Shown here piece by piece: positions 27,295-35,508 of a DNA stretch of 64,000 nt. The number at the start of each line of letters is the position of its first letter. Position 1 is the first letter of the stretch. Both the position numbers and the translations under genes were made by a program. The stretch is taken from contig OZ244935.1 in assembly GCA_965222005.1 (NCBI GenBank), positions 248,001 to 312,000 on the forward strand, given 5' to 3'. The notes below the pieces were generated by a model that was not told where the DNA came from, searched no databases, and saw nothing but the letters and a program-made list of their open reading frames with translations. This stretch comes from CBDCTM01 sp965222005 (lineage in GTDB: Bacteria; Bacteroidota; Bacteroidia; Chitinophagales; Saprospiraceae).

Positions 27295-27501
27295 TCAAAG
27301 TGATATCATCAAAGTGATATCTGACAGTAATGCACCCGCCAATGCCAGCCACTTGCCTCTCCGGCTTTTAGCCTGTCGCCTAATTTGCTGAAAGGCTATA
27401 CTGTACAGCACATAACCCGTAATTCCAAATACCAAACTCAGCACGGCAATTGGTAATGTAGCTACACTCACTACACTGGCAATTGGGCTACAGGTGAGCA
27501 C
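27295..27501 (-). pseudogene. DUF4190-like membrane protein fragment (68 aa)
   Basis: Two hydrophobic segments flank SIAFQQIRRQAKSRRGKWLA, the layout of DUF4190 proteins (hydrophobic segment, QIRR-type basic loop, LALAG segment). The GTG start at 27501 immediately follows the tail of the lipoprotein repeat, and the C-terminus ends in a 14-base direct repeat (CACTTTGATGATAT twice near 27294-27320). It is probably a truncated piece carried in by a rearrangement, not a working gene. Confidence 0.5.
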
Positions 27502-27504
27502 TCA

Positions 27505-27597
27505 CTACTTCACATAGAAACAATAGCCACCAGGCTTGTAAAACCGCTCTTCGGGTTTAAATAATCTGAGGGATTGACCAATAATTATACTACTCAT
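27505..27597 (-). pseudogene. Remnant of a lipoprotein-A C-terminus (30 codons)
   Basis: The frame ends LRLFKPEERFYKPGGYCFYV, closely matching the end of lipoprotein A (LIKPEDRFYKFGGYCFYVKE). It overlaps the stop of the neighbouring B1 gene by a TGATG-type junction. The same remnant occurs after B2 at 30587-30682, so it arose before the block was duplicated. The protein-like 3' end with no 5' part marks a deletion inside an earlier tandem array. Confidence 0.7.
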
Positions 27598-28280
27598 TGC
27601 ACAATGAAGGTATAGCCTCCATCATCATTATAAGCTGGCTCTGTAAATTCATTATAGGGCGGTTCGCTTACTACTCTACTGACATATAGATCATAGTTAT
27701 TAGAACCTCCATTATTTGTTACAAAGCTTACTTTTTCAATGAATTGAGTACAATTCGTTTCCACCAGGTTTATTTCTTCACTTATATCTCCACTCTCATA
27801 AAATGAATCAAACCCAAACACATATACTCCTTTCTTTAGAGGTACTACGGCAAAGCTTACGTTGTTCATATTATTAACTCTTTCAAACTGAATTCTAGAC
27901 GTCACCGCATCAACTAAGTCTATTCGGACTAACTTTCCTACATTTTGGATTATTTTAAAATAATTTAACGCAAAGCCATCTAATGAATCAATTCTTAATA
28001 TATTAAGGTCAATATTAAAATCAAAATTTCCAACATCTATCACATTACCATTTTTCAAATCGGTTAACTTATTTGAATCATACGACAAGGATACCCAAAT
28101 CGTGTCACCAACAGAAAAACTATCCAATGCCGGAGCAAGTGTAACAGGAAACTCAAAATGATAATATACTTCACATGCTTTATCTCCACAATGGCAAATT
28201 GGCGCTGCAGTAAGAGAAAATAGCGTCAACAATAAAATGGCGTAGCTTTTTATTTGTGCAATTTTATTTACGCTCAACAC
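27594..28280 (-). CDS. Small secreted protein B1 (tandem paralogue, start codon altered)
   Basis: Nearly identical to B2 (30679-31338). The B2 start ATG corresponds here to ATA at 28253 (QIKSYAILLL instead of MKSYAILLL), so translation must begin elsewhere, for example GTG 28280 or TTG 28340, or is lost. After the hydrophobic leader (SYAILLLTLFSLTAAPICHC) comes a Cys-containing mature region with FEFPVTLAPALDSFSVGDTI, similar to lipoprotein A (YEFEIPATFSPARDTFYVGD), then VSFVTNN and the end GGYTFIVQ. The A and B families are therefore paralogous. Function unknown; probably an envelope or surface protein. Confidence 0.7.
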   Translation of the reverse strand: MLSVNKIAQIKSYAILLLTLFSLTAAPICHCGDKACEVYYHFEFPVTLAPALDSFSVGDTIWVSLSYDSNKLTDLKNGNVIDVGNFDFNIDLNILRIDSLDGFALNYFKIIQNVGKLVRIDLVDAVTSRIQFERVNNMNNVSFAVVPLKKGVYVFGFDSFYESGDISEEINLVETNCTQFIEKVSFVTNNGGSNNYDLYVSRVVSEPPYNEFTEPAYNDDGGYTFIVQ

Positions 28281-28368
28281 CCGAGGCCTTTGCTGCCTTA
28301 GGTGTTGAGTTGGTTGATACACGATTGAAGGGAAAAACAAAAAATCAGCTCTTATGCGGGCAAGGCAT

Positions 28369-28637
28369 TCACTCCTTTACATAGAAACAATAGCCGCCAA
28401 ATTTATAAAATCGATCCTGTGGTTTTAACAACATCCATTCATTAAAATGTGAATCGGGACTATCTCTTAGCATATCTATATTGTTGTCTGCCCCATTATT
28501 CAAATTAACTATTGCGTCAATTCCCAGATTTGAACACTTTCCTTCAAAATCTTGATTTTCTCCTAGTCCATTTATAGCGGAAAAGTGGCTTAAATGGTAC
28601 AATCCTTTTTTTTGAGGAATTATTTTATATTCTAGAT
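28369..28637 (-). pseudogene. C-terminal part of lipoprotein A2, split by IS4-family copy 3
   Basis: The frame DLEYKIIPQKKGLYHLSHFS ... RFYKFGGYCFYVKE corresponds to the last 90 residues of intact lipoprotein A (31462-32130). The N-terminal part is at 29965-30360. Removing IS copy 3 and one TAGAT joins NNNYD to LEYKI in frame. Confidence 0.88.
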
Positions 28638-29964
28638 CAATGGTTCATTAACTTTTTCAAGCAAATTTTGGAAAATAAAAAAGGAAGTACGAATTTGGTT
28701 GAATGCGACTTCATACCAATCATACTTCCAGCGAGAGTAAAACTCTCACCGAAAAAATAGTAAATAAATTGCAAGGCATTCCAAAGCCGAGTAAGAAATT
28801 TTTCATTTCAACGATTATTTTGTTTTTATCGCTACGAGGACGATATAATTTCAAAGGGATGAGCAGGTATAGTTCAAAGTGTGAAATGACGTTTCATAAC
28901 CAATTTGAGAAGGAGTTTGATTTTCTGTCTTTCAATATTGAATTATGCAATAGTCAATTTAAAGGCCGTACGATATTAGCTTTTGATCCATCGTATATCC
29001 CTAAAAGTGGGAAGCACACGCCCAATGTGGATTATTATTACAGTGGTTGTCTAGGCAGACCAGCTAAAGGACTTGAAATAGGTGGATTAGCCGCAGTTAG
29101 TATAGATGATAATACTGCTTTGCATTTACAAGCTGTTCAAACAATCAGTAGAGAAAAACTCAATGAAAAAGAGATGACGCTGGTAGATTTTTATGCGCAA
29201 ACCATAATTGATCTGGCTCCCCGGATAAGTCATATCTCCACTCATTTAGCTGTAGATGGTTACTTTGCTAAGCTTGGCTTTATAAACCCAATCAAAGCAC
29301 AAACTGAATTAGACATCATTTGCAAATTGAGAAAAGACGCTAATCTGAAATATTTGTACAAGGGGCCAAAAAGAAAAGGACCGGGCAGACCAAAAAAGTA
29401 TGATGGCAAAATCAACGTCCAAAAAATTGACAAACGTCGATTTAATTTAGTCCATCAAGATGAGGATGTAAAAATATTTCAAATCCTATGCTGGTCAGTA
29501 AGATTAAAAAGAAAAATCAACCTGGCTTATGTGGAATTCCTAAAAGAAGGAAACCCTACAAATAGGTACGCTATGTACTTTTCAACTGACTTAGAGTTAG
29601 ACGCCCTTTGTATCTATTGCTTTTACAAAGCTCGGTTTCAGATTGAGTTTTTGTTCAGAGATGCAAAACAAAATACCGGATTAACCAACTGTCAATCCAG
29701 AAATGAGAAAAAATTACACTACCATTTTAATATGGCTCTTAGCAGTGTAAGTGTGGCTAAGGCAGCCCATTACTTGTCTGTCAAAAAGGAAGATAGAACC
29801 AGCTTTTCTCTTGCTGATGTCAAAACCTGCTATTTCAATGAACTTATGCTCAATTTCTTTTTATCAAACTTAGATATTCAACCTGAATTGATAAAAAATA
29901 AACCCGCTTTTAAAAAGCTATTAGATTTCGGCAAAATTGCCGCTTAATTCTTTATGAACCATTG
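28638..29964 (+). mobile_element. IS4-family insertion sequence, copy 3 (diverged, 1327 bp)
   Basis: The ends are CAATGGTTCAT at the left and ATGAACCATTG at the right (11 bp perfect, then decayed). The flanking duplication is TAGAT (28633-28637 and 29965-29969). The transposase is about two-thirds identical to copies 1 and 2 by eye but has one continuous frame. It is a separate member of the same IS group. Confidence 0.92.
28703..29947 (+). CDS. IS4-family DDE transposase, copy 3 (full-length frame)
   Basis: 414 residues in one frame from ATG 28703. N-terminal segment MRLHTNHTSSESKTLTEKIV, then PSKKFFISTIILFLSLRGRY, AFDPSYIPKSGKHTPN, LAVDGYFAKLGF, and the YREK segment YKARFQIEFLFRDAKQ. All catalytic motifs are intact. 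It is the reference showing that copies 1 and 2 carry a frame break near codon 33. Confidence 0.93.
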   Translation: MRLHTNHTSSESKTLTEKIVNKLQGIPKPSKKFFISTIILFLSLRGRYNFKGMSRYSSKCEMTFHNQFEKEFDFLSFNIELCNSQFKGRTILAFDPSYIPKSGKHTPNVDYYYSGCLGRPAKGLEIGGLAAVSIDDNTALHLQAVQTISREKLNEKEMTLVDFYAQTIIDLAPRISHISTHLAVDGYFAKLGFINPIKAQTELDIICKLRKDANLKYLYKGPKRKGPGRPKKYDGKINVQKIDKRRFNLVHQDEDVKIFQILCWSVRLKRKINLAYVEFLKEGNPTNRYAMYFSTDLELDALCIYCFYKARFQIEFLFRDAKQNTGLTNCQSRNEKKLHYHFNMALSSVSVAKAAHYLSVKKEDRTSFSLADVKTCYFNELMLNFFLSNLDIQPELIKNKPAFKKLLDFGKIAA

Positions 29965-30360
29965 TAGATCATAGTTATTATTTAAATAATTATATTCTCC
30001 TGAAAGTGTTTGTCCTCCATCGGAGTAATTAATAAATTGATAATTGTATTGAGAAGAAAGTATTACATCAAACTCAGAAAAATCATCTATTTTTCCAATA
30101 GTATCAATTTTATGAATTGATGTTTCAGGAAAAAATCTAAAATTTTCCAATTTATACCATGTATCGGTTTCTCGCTCATATACTTCGCTTGAAAATGCGG
30201 ATGTCACAGTTATAGTATCTCCAACATAGAATGTATCCCTGGCAGGAGAAAACGTTGCAGGAATTTCAAATTCATATTGCCCTCCTGCTATCTGGCAATC
30301 TTTCTTTATACAGGATTGCAGAAAAAACACAAGCATTGAGCAAATTAATAAATATTTCAT
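29965..30360 (-). pseudogene. N-terminal part of lipoprotein A2, split by IS4-family copy 3
   Basis: ATG 30360 begins MKYLLICSMLVFFLQSC, a lipoprotein signal peptide with the acceptor Cys at 17, identical to that of lipoprotein A. The mature part YEFEIPATFSPARDTFYVGD and VYERETDTWYKLENFRFFPE follow, then NYLNNNYD before the IS. The apparent stop at 29944 lies inside the IS. The C-terminal part is at 28369-28637. The pair would give an intact lipoprotein of about 220 residues. Confidence 0.88.
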
Positions 30361-30370
30361 GTTTTAAAAA

Positions 30371-30463
30371 TTAGAGGAGTTGACATGCTTTATCTCCACA
30401 ATGGCAAATTGGTGCCGCAGTAAGAGAAAATAGCGTCAACAATAAAATGGCGTAGCTTTTCAT
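30371..30463 (-). pseudogene. 5' fragment of gene B fused to the A2 upstream region
   Basis: The first 27 codons of B (SYAILLLTLFSLTAAPICHC, GDKAC) are present, then the sequence switches at a shared ACATGC to the region upstream of lipoprotein A and stops at 30371. This is the join left by a tandem duplication of the A-B block. It lies just upstream of the A2 gene. Confidence 0.75.
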
Positions 30464-30586
30464 TTGTGCAATTTTATTTACGCTCAACATCTGAGGCAGC
30501 AAAGGCCTCAGGTGTTTGAGTTGGCTGATTCACAATTGATTTCTATAGAATAAAACAAAAAATCAGCTCTTATGCGGGCAAGGCAT

Positions 30587-30682
30587 TCACTCCTTTACAT
30601 AGAAACAATAGCCACCAGGCTTGTAAAACCGCTCTTCGGGTTTAAATAATCTGAGGGATTGACCAATAATTATACTACTCAT
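30587..30682 (-). pseudogene. Remnant of a lipoprotein-A C-terminus after B2 (31 codons)
   Basis: Same as the remnant at 27505-27597 but ending YCFYVKE like the intact gene. It overlaps the stop of B2 by a TGATG-type junction. The following spacer (about 30483-30586) repeats the spacer found between A and B at 31371-31461, consistent with ancestral A genes lost by recombination. Confidence 0.7.
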
Positions 30683-31338
30683 TGCACAATGAAGGTATAG
30701 CCCCCATCATCATTATAAGCTGGCTCTGTAAATTCATTATAGGGCGGTTCGCTTACTACTCTACTGACATATAGATCATAGTTATTAGAACTTCCATCAT
30801 TTGTTACAAAGCTTACTTTTTCAATGAATTGAGTACAATTCGTTTGCACCAGGTTTATTTCTTCACTTATATCTCCACTCTCATAAAATGAATCAAACCC
30901 AAACACAAATACTCCTTTCTTTAGAGGTACTACGGCAAAGCTTACGTTGTTCATATCATTAACTCTTTCAAACTGAATTCTAGACGTCACCGCATCAACT
31001 AAGTCTATTCGGACTAACTTTCCTACATTTTGGATAATTTTAAAATAATTTAACGCAAAGCCATCTAATGAATCAATTCTTAATATATTAAGATCAATAT
31101 TAAAATCAAAATTTCCAACATCTATCACATTACCATTTTTCAAATCGGTTAACTTCTTTGAATCATACGACAAGGATACCCAAATCGTGTCACCAATAGA
31201 AAAACTATCCAATGCCGGAGCAAGTGTAACAGGAAACTCAAAATGATAATATACTTCACATGCTTTATCTCCACAATGGCAAATTGGCGCTGCAGTAAGA
31301 GAAAATAGCGTCAACAATAAAATGGCGTAGCTTTTCAT
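30679..31338 (-). CDS. Small secreted protein B2 (tandem paralogue)
   Basis: 219 residues from ATG 31338, chosen because it begins the hydrophobic leader MKSYAILLLTLFSLTAAPIC; upstream in-frame codons reach 31377 but add nothing. The leader is followed by CHCGDKACEV, two CxC-like Cys that could be a poor lipobox or a disulfide. The mature domain has VTLAPALDSFSIGDTIWVSL and VPLKKGVFVFGFDSFYESGD. It is similar in design to lipoprotein A, with which it alternates in the array. Function unknown; probable cell-envelope protein. Confidence 0.8.
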   Translation of the reverse strand: MKSYAILLLTLFSLTAAPICHCGDKACEVYYHFEFPVTLAPALDSFSIGDTIWVSLSYDSKKLTDLKNGNVIDVGNFDFNIDLNILRIDSLDGFALNYFKIIQNVGKLVRIDLVDAVTSRIQFERVNDMNNVSFAVVPLKKGVFVFGFDSFYESGDISEEINLVQTNCTQFIEKVSFVTNDGSSNNYDLYVSRVVSEPPYNEFTEPAYNDDGGYTFIVQ

Positions 31339-31461
31339 TTGTGCAATTTTATTTACGCTCAACATCTGAGGCAGCAAAGGCCTCAGGTGTTTGAGTTGGC
31401 TGATTCACAATTGATTTCTATAGAATAAAACAAAAAATCAGCTCTTATGCGGGCAAGGCAT

Positions 31462-32130
31462 TCACTCTTTCACATAAAAACAATAGCCGCCAAATTTATA
31501 AAATCGATCTTCAGGTTTTATCAATATCCAGTTGTTAAAATAAGAGTCAGGACTATCTCTTAGCATGTCTATATTGTTGTCGGCACCTTCATTTAGGTTT
31601 ACAGCTGCATCAACCTCAAGATTCTTACATTTTCCCTCAAAATTTTGGTGCTCACCAAATTGGCCAATTAATAAAGCATGACTAAAATAATAAAATCCGG
31701 TTTTAAGTGGCACCAGCTTATACACCAAACTATATTTTTCTGTATCTATCTCATAATTATAATTACCATAGTACGATACTGAACCATCGTTAAAAATGGC
31801 TTTTCCAAAATTAAAAATACTATCTACTATCACCTCAAAATCATTAAGCGCAGCATTGTTTACTATGGTGTCGGATATTTCCCTTACCCACATATCCGGG
31901 TAAAATTTGAAATTTTTCAACCGATACCATTTATCGGTTTCTCGCTCATATACTTCGTTTGAAAATACGGATGCCACCGTAATAGTATCTCCAACATAGA
32001 ATGTATCCCTGGCAGGAGAAAACGTTGCAGGAATTTCAAATTCATACGTCACTCCTGCTATCTGGCATTCTTTCTTTATACAGGATTGCAGAAAAAACAC
32101 AAGCATTGAGCAAATTAATAAATATTTCAT
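31462..32130 (-). CDS. Lipoprotein A (intact member of tandem family)
   Basis: 222 residues. MKYLLICSMLVFFLQSC is a lipoprotein signal with the acceptor Cys at 17 (lipobox LQSC). The mature region is probably a beta-sandwich: YEFEIPATFSPARDTFYVGD, VYERETDKWYRLKNFKFYPD, VPLKTGFYYFSHALLIGQF and the end RFYKFGGYCFYVKE. The segment NEGADNNIDMLRDSPDSYF near 185-203 is the same in A2. No named family is recognised. The array order on the minus strand is A, B2, A2, B1, with partial copies between. The lipid anchor points to the outer membrane or inner-membrane periplasmic face. Confidence 0.88.
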   Translation of the reverse strand: MKYLLICSMLVFFLQSCIKKECQIAGVTYEFEIPATFSPARDTFYVGDTITVASVFSNEVYERETDKWYRLKNFKFYPDMWVREISDTIVNNAALNDFEVIVDSIFNFGKAIFNDGSVSYYGNYNYEIDTEKYSLVYKLVPLKTGFYYFSHALLIGQFGEHQNFEGKCKNLEVDAAVNLNEGADNNIDMLRDSPDSYFNNWILIKPEDRFYKFGGYCFYVKE

Positions 32131-32145
32131 GTTTTAAAAATTAGA

Positions 32146-32177
32146 GGGGATTGACATGCCATAGCATGTCAATCCCC
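32146..32177 (-). terminator. Perfect hairpin downstream of the HEXXH lipoprotein gene
   Basis: GGGGATTGACATGC pairs perfectly with GCATGTCAATCCCC around a 4-base loop and is followed on the minus strand by TCTAATTTTTAAAA. It lies 9 bases beyond the stop of the 32186 gene and just before lipoprotein A. Half of it recurs at the duplication join near 30380. Confidence 0.6.
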
Positions 32178-32185
32178 TTGATTTA

Positions 32186-34231
32186 TCAATAACTATTATA
32201 CAAATTATCAAAATCTGTAGTATTGTTCGATGTCGATCCTAAATATTTCACCCTCATACAGTCTTGATATTCATCAATTGATGAGGTAGAATATGTCAAA
32301 CAAGAAAACATCTGAGCGTTGGAAAAACCGCTCACATCATCATTAATAACAGCACAACCTGCCTCTTTCTGATTACAGGCCGTATTCATGGTACTGGGAT
32401 CAAGAGGTGGTTCTCCTATATCCACCAAGTCATGGTGCAGGCCTATAGGAATATGATTAGGTGTTTCATTCCAAGTTCTTTCTACCAATGACTCCCAAGT
32501 TCTACCTATACTTGTAGCGTTCCCATAACTTCTATGCACATAATGATGCCCTCCCAGGTATTCTGCCCAGGACTCACAAACAGCAATTATATCAGCACCG
32601 TTGCTATATTGGTCGCCATGCCCATTAGCAAAAATCTCTGCATAAACCAACTGTTCCCAATAAGCAGATCCAACTTGCGCATAATGTGAAGCATGTGCAA
32701 TTTCATGATATGCGAGACTTTTTAATTGATCTGAATTCTCGAATTTGATCCCAATTTTTACATCTGGCAAATATGTTCGCCAAAAAGCCCAGCCTACTAT
32801 GGCGATCACCGGTGCAAAAGGTCCTGTCCAATAAGTAGCTAAACCCATTGCTGCTGCTGCTGCACTACTTAATCCGTTTTGAGCTGACATTAGAGTATAA
32901 CCATATCGGTGATTCCTCCCAATATAAATATCTAAATCATCCGGCGGAGTACTAATTCCGTCCGAAGCAGCAAAATCATGAAACTCATGCAATGCATTGT
33001 TTACAGTAGCGGCACCCCAATAGAGGTGGCCTTTAGAACCCAGGCTTGTCCACATGTGGTAATTGACCGATATGTCATTGAATGTCGGCCCCCACATCAT
33101 ACCTACAAAATCATTTATTGTAATTAGCCATTGATATACAGCACGCCAGTTTTTTTCTGTCCCTCGTATCCGACATCTGTCATTCTTAAACGTGATCCAC
33201 ATCCAGGCTCTTCCCTTGTATTCGTTATTTATCTTCCAGCACCCACCGTCATCCGTCCAGGTTTTATCCTGAGTAAACCAGGAGTCTTTCATTATCACCT
33301 TTACTCTCCTTACCGGCGCATAAGTATTAGTAACCCAGGGCGTTGAAAGTTGTGTATCCTCCACTTTCACACAGCCTCCGGGTTTTCTCCGATTGGGATA
33401 TACCTCGCAGCCACAGCTATTTATTGTAGGAGGAGGTGGTGGCGGGGGATTGCAATCACATATCCATTCCCAACTAACGGGTGTTGTCGTTATATCAATA
33501 TTCAGAACAGCTATACACCCTGGAGGACATTCAGGGGGCTCTGGTATCAAAGGCTGCACTTCATCCCCAAGATCACCGGGGAGTAAGCCGGTAGAGTTTA
33601 GAATATAAGAGTGGATTTCATCTTCGTTGCCGGTTAGCTTAAAACTTTCAGCTATCAGCAGCGGGTCTGACCGATCGAGGTAAAGCTGGGCAATTGTTTG
33701 ATAAGGCACATCGGGAAAAACAAAATCGAGGCTGACAATAGCATACAGTTCCGGATAAGTACCTTCGTTCACTTCCTGATAATAATCTCCCATTTCCAGC
33801 ACTTCATATTCCAATGGGAAATCGTACAAAAATACATCTGTTTGTTCCAGCGCAGAAATATGTTCTAAGCTGGAGGGCATAAATTTAATATACAGCTCAG
33901 TAGCTTCCATTTGCTGAATCCCCGAATCGTATAAATTCCTATGCGCTTCTGCCATTTTTTCTACAGTAAATGGATTCTGTCTGTTGTCGCCAAGTATCGT
34001 TTGTATGAGACCGGTACTATCAGAGGATCGGGACATTACCGATTGATCGCTAACATTAAAGACTATTGGACCGGAATCCTCAGGAGTTATACTTTGGTCA
34101 TTGAATAGAGATTCCTTCTGACAAGAAGCCAATACCAACATCAAAACCAAACATAACTTGCTGTAAATCAGCGTTTTAGACCCTAATGCTGGATAGGGGG
34201 GTAAAAGACGAAGCCTTAAAATCGTTTTCAT
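32186..34231 (-). CDS. Lipoprotein with HEXXH motif, putative zinc metallopeptidase
   Basis: 681 residues from ATG 34231. After an unusually long N-region (MKTILRLRLLPPYPALGSKT) comes the hydrophobic core and lipobox VLASC (acceptor Cys about residue 37). A mature linker has a proline run (CNPPPPPPP, about 261-269). The catalytic-like core is YHEIAHASHY (about 507-516), with HEIAH matching HEXXH, and CESWAEYLGG about 40 residues later supplying a candidate third zinc ligand. A helical segment FAPVIAIVGWAFW precedes it. The C-terminus is Cys-containing. The overall family is unrecognised. The promoter, leader and signal peptide match those of the 37087 gene. The HEXXH is seen; protease activity is inferred. 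Confidence 0.85.
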   Translation of the reverse strand: MKTILRLRLLPPYPALGSKTLIYSKLCLVLMLVLASCQKESLFNDQSITPEDSGPIVFNVSDQSVMSRSSDSTGLIQTILGDNRQNPFTVEKMAEAHRNLYDSGIQQMEATELYIKFMPSSLEHISALEQTDVFLYDFPLEYEVLEMGDYYQEVNEGTYPELYAIVSLDFVFPDVPYQTIAQLYLDRSDPLLIAESFKLTGNEDEIHSYILNSTGLLPGDLGDEVQPLIPEPPECPPGCIAVLNIDITTTPVSWEWICDCNPPPPPPPTINSCGCEVYPNRRKPGGCVKVEDTQLSTPWVTNTYAPVRRVKVIMKDSWFTQDKTWTDDGGCWKINNEYKGRAWMWITFKNDRCRIRGTEKNWRAVYQWLITINDFVGMMWGPTFNDISVNYHMWTSLGSKGHLYWGAATVNNALHEFHDFAASDGISTPPDDLDIYIGRNHRYGYTLMSAQNGLSSAAAAAMGLATYWTGPFAPVIAIVGWAFWRTYLPDVKIGIKFENSDQLKSLAYHEIAHASHYAQVGSAYWEQLVYAEIFANGHGDQYSNGADIIAVCESWAEYLGGHHYVHRSYGNATSIGRTWESLVERTWNETPNHIPIGLHHDLVDIGEPPLDPSTMNTACNQKEAGCAVINDDVSGFSNAQMFSCLTYSTSSIDEYQDCMRVKYLGSTSNNTTDFDNLYNSY

Positions 34232-34277
34232 AATGAGAAAGTTTTAAAAGTTAAAAATATCAATTCATACTGTTCCT

Positions 34278-34293
34278 ACCTGCCATTGCAGGT
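34278..34293 (-). promoter_or_regulatory. 5' leader hairpin shared by two lipoprotein genes (copy 1)
   Basis: ACCTGC/GCAGGT stem with a CATT loop, lying about 50 bases upstream of the ATG at 34231 within a leader of about 120 nucleotides. The same hairpin with a longer loop (CATATT) lies at 38239-38256 before the second lipoprotein, in a region otherwise near-identical. The stem is conserved and the loop differs, suggesting function in the RNA. Confidence 0.5.
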
Positions 34294-34356
34294 GAAATCG
34301 CTGTACGTTTGGTCCTTTTTATACTCTCTCTGAAGGGTAGGATTAAATCTTCAAAA

Positions 34357-34364
34357 CAAATATA
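34357..34364 (-). promoter_or_regulatory. -7 promoter element for the HEXXH lipoprotein gene
   Basis: TATATTTG on the minus strand matches TAnnTTTG. The equivalent position upstream of the second lipoprotein gene has TATGTTTG (38323-38330), also a match, which supports both. Confidence 0.55.
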
Positions 34365-34500
34365 AGCAAAAGCTGTCATGTTTTTGCCCATAACCGATAG
34401 GATTTATATTTATAAAAAAACAAAATTTGGCACCCTGCCAAGAGTTTCTTTCCAGACTGGCTATAAGGTGGGTGCGGGGTAGTAGCTGTGCAAAAAAGGA

Positions 34501-35508
34501 CTACATCTTATGGAATCGCCTGGCTGCCAGCATCCTTCCGTCCTGATAAAAAGCCAGCACGTAAATACCTGCCGGTAAGGTTGTCAGGCTCATTGTAGCA
34601 CGGCTTTCGTTGTATTGGGCAGCCTTAAGCAGCTGGCCCTGCACATTTATCACCCGAATCTGATAAGGTGCCACAGGAGCCGCCCATTCCCAGCTAATGT
34701 GATCGCTGGAAGGCGTTGGATAGAGTCTGATGTACGGCACTATGCGCACAGCCTCCTTTTGATTCACCACCCCTTCCGGGCTAAAGCGAACGTACTGTCC
34801 TGCCGGTGGTACTTCCAGGATAACACTCGAACTATCTTCACTGGTGATTACTACAGGATCGGTAAAGGTGTTGGTTAAATAATATACATCGGTAGCATCA
34901 TCGTTGCCAATGCCCAACCACGGGCCATAAGACTCTCCATCTTCAAAAACAAAGCCCTTTGCAGGATCATAAAAAGGCGAATTAGCCAGGTCAATTTCCC
35001 CAAAATGCAGTTCAATTTCACCGTTTTCAAAAAACCACGCCTGGTAGTTGATATAATGGTCAGAAGGACTATCCGATTCGACATCTTCTAAAATACCCAC
35101 ATCCTTCCATTCTATTTTCAGCACATCCATATTGCGCTCCGTTTCGTGGGCATAGCGCCAGTCGGATACCAACTTGAGCATAGGAGCCCCTAAATTTTCA
35201 TATTCTCCGGCAAACAAATACAGGTTATAGTTCTCCGTATTATTCCCCGGAAAATAGCCATAGCCATCGCTTTCCAATACAAGCCCGCTGTACGTTTTAT
35301 CGAAATAGGGAAAATCAAACCCAAACTCAACTTCCAATTCTCCCAACCACCAAAGAGAAAAGTCGCCATCGTGGTTTTCCAGCAGCAGAGAGTTGTAATT
35401 GGTGAGGGTATCATAAGTGCCAGTGCCCCAGCTTATCGTATAACTGCTTTGGGCGGTAGCAAAAGCGAATAGGAAAAAGGAGACAAGGAACGTGAGTATA
35501 TTTTTCAT
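34501..35508 (-). CDS. Secreted protein with T9SS type A domain (335 aa)
   Basis: The signal peptide MKNILTFLVSFFLFAFATAQ is followed by a beta-rich domain of about 235 residues (SYTISWGTGTYDTLTNYNSL ... EIELHFGEIDLANSPFYDPA) not matched to a named family. The last 80 residues (VPYIRLYPTPSSDHISWEWA ... GIYVLAFYQDGRMLAARRFH) are a type A sorting domain. The start overlaps the stop of the 35505 gene by 4 bases (ATGA), so the two are translationally coupled and probably function together at the cell surface. Confidence 0.85.
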   Translation of the reverse strand: MKNILTFLVSFFLFAFATAQSSYTISWGTGTYDTLTNYNSLLLENHDGDFSLWWLGELEVEFGFDFPYFDKTYSGLVLESDGYGYFPGNNTENYNLYLFAGEYENLGAPMLKLVSDWRYAHETERNMDVLKIEWKDVGILEDVESDSPSDHYINYQAWFFENGEIELHFGEIDLANSPFYDPAKGFVFEDGESYGPWLGIGNDDATDVYYLTNTFTDPVVITSEDSSSVILEVPPAGQYVRFSPEGVVNQKEAVRIVPYIRLYPTPSSDHISWEWAAPVAPYQIRVINVQGQLLKAAQYNESRATMSLTTLPAGIYVLAFYQDGRMLAARRFHKM

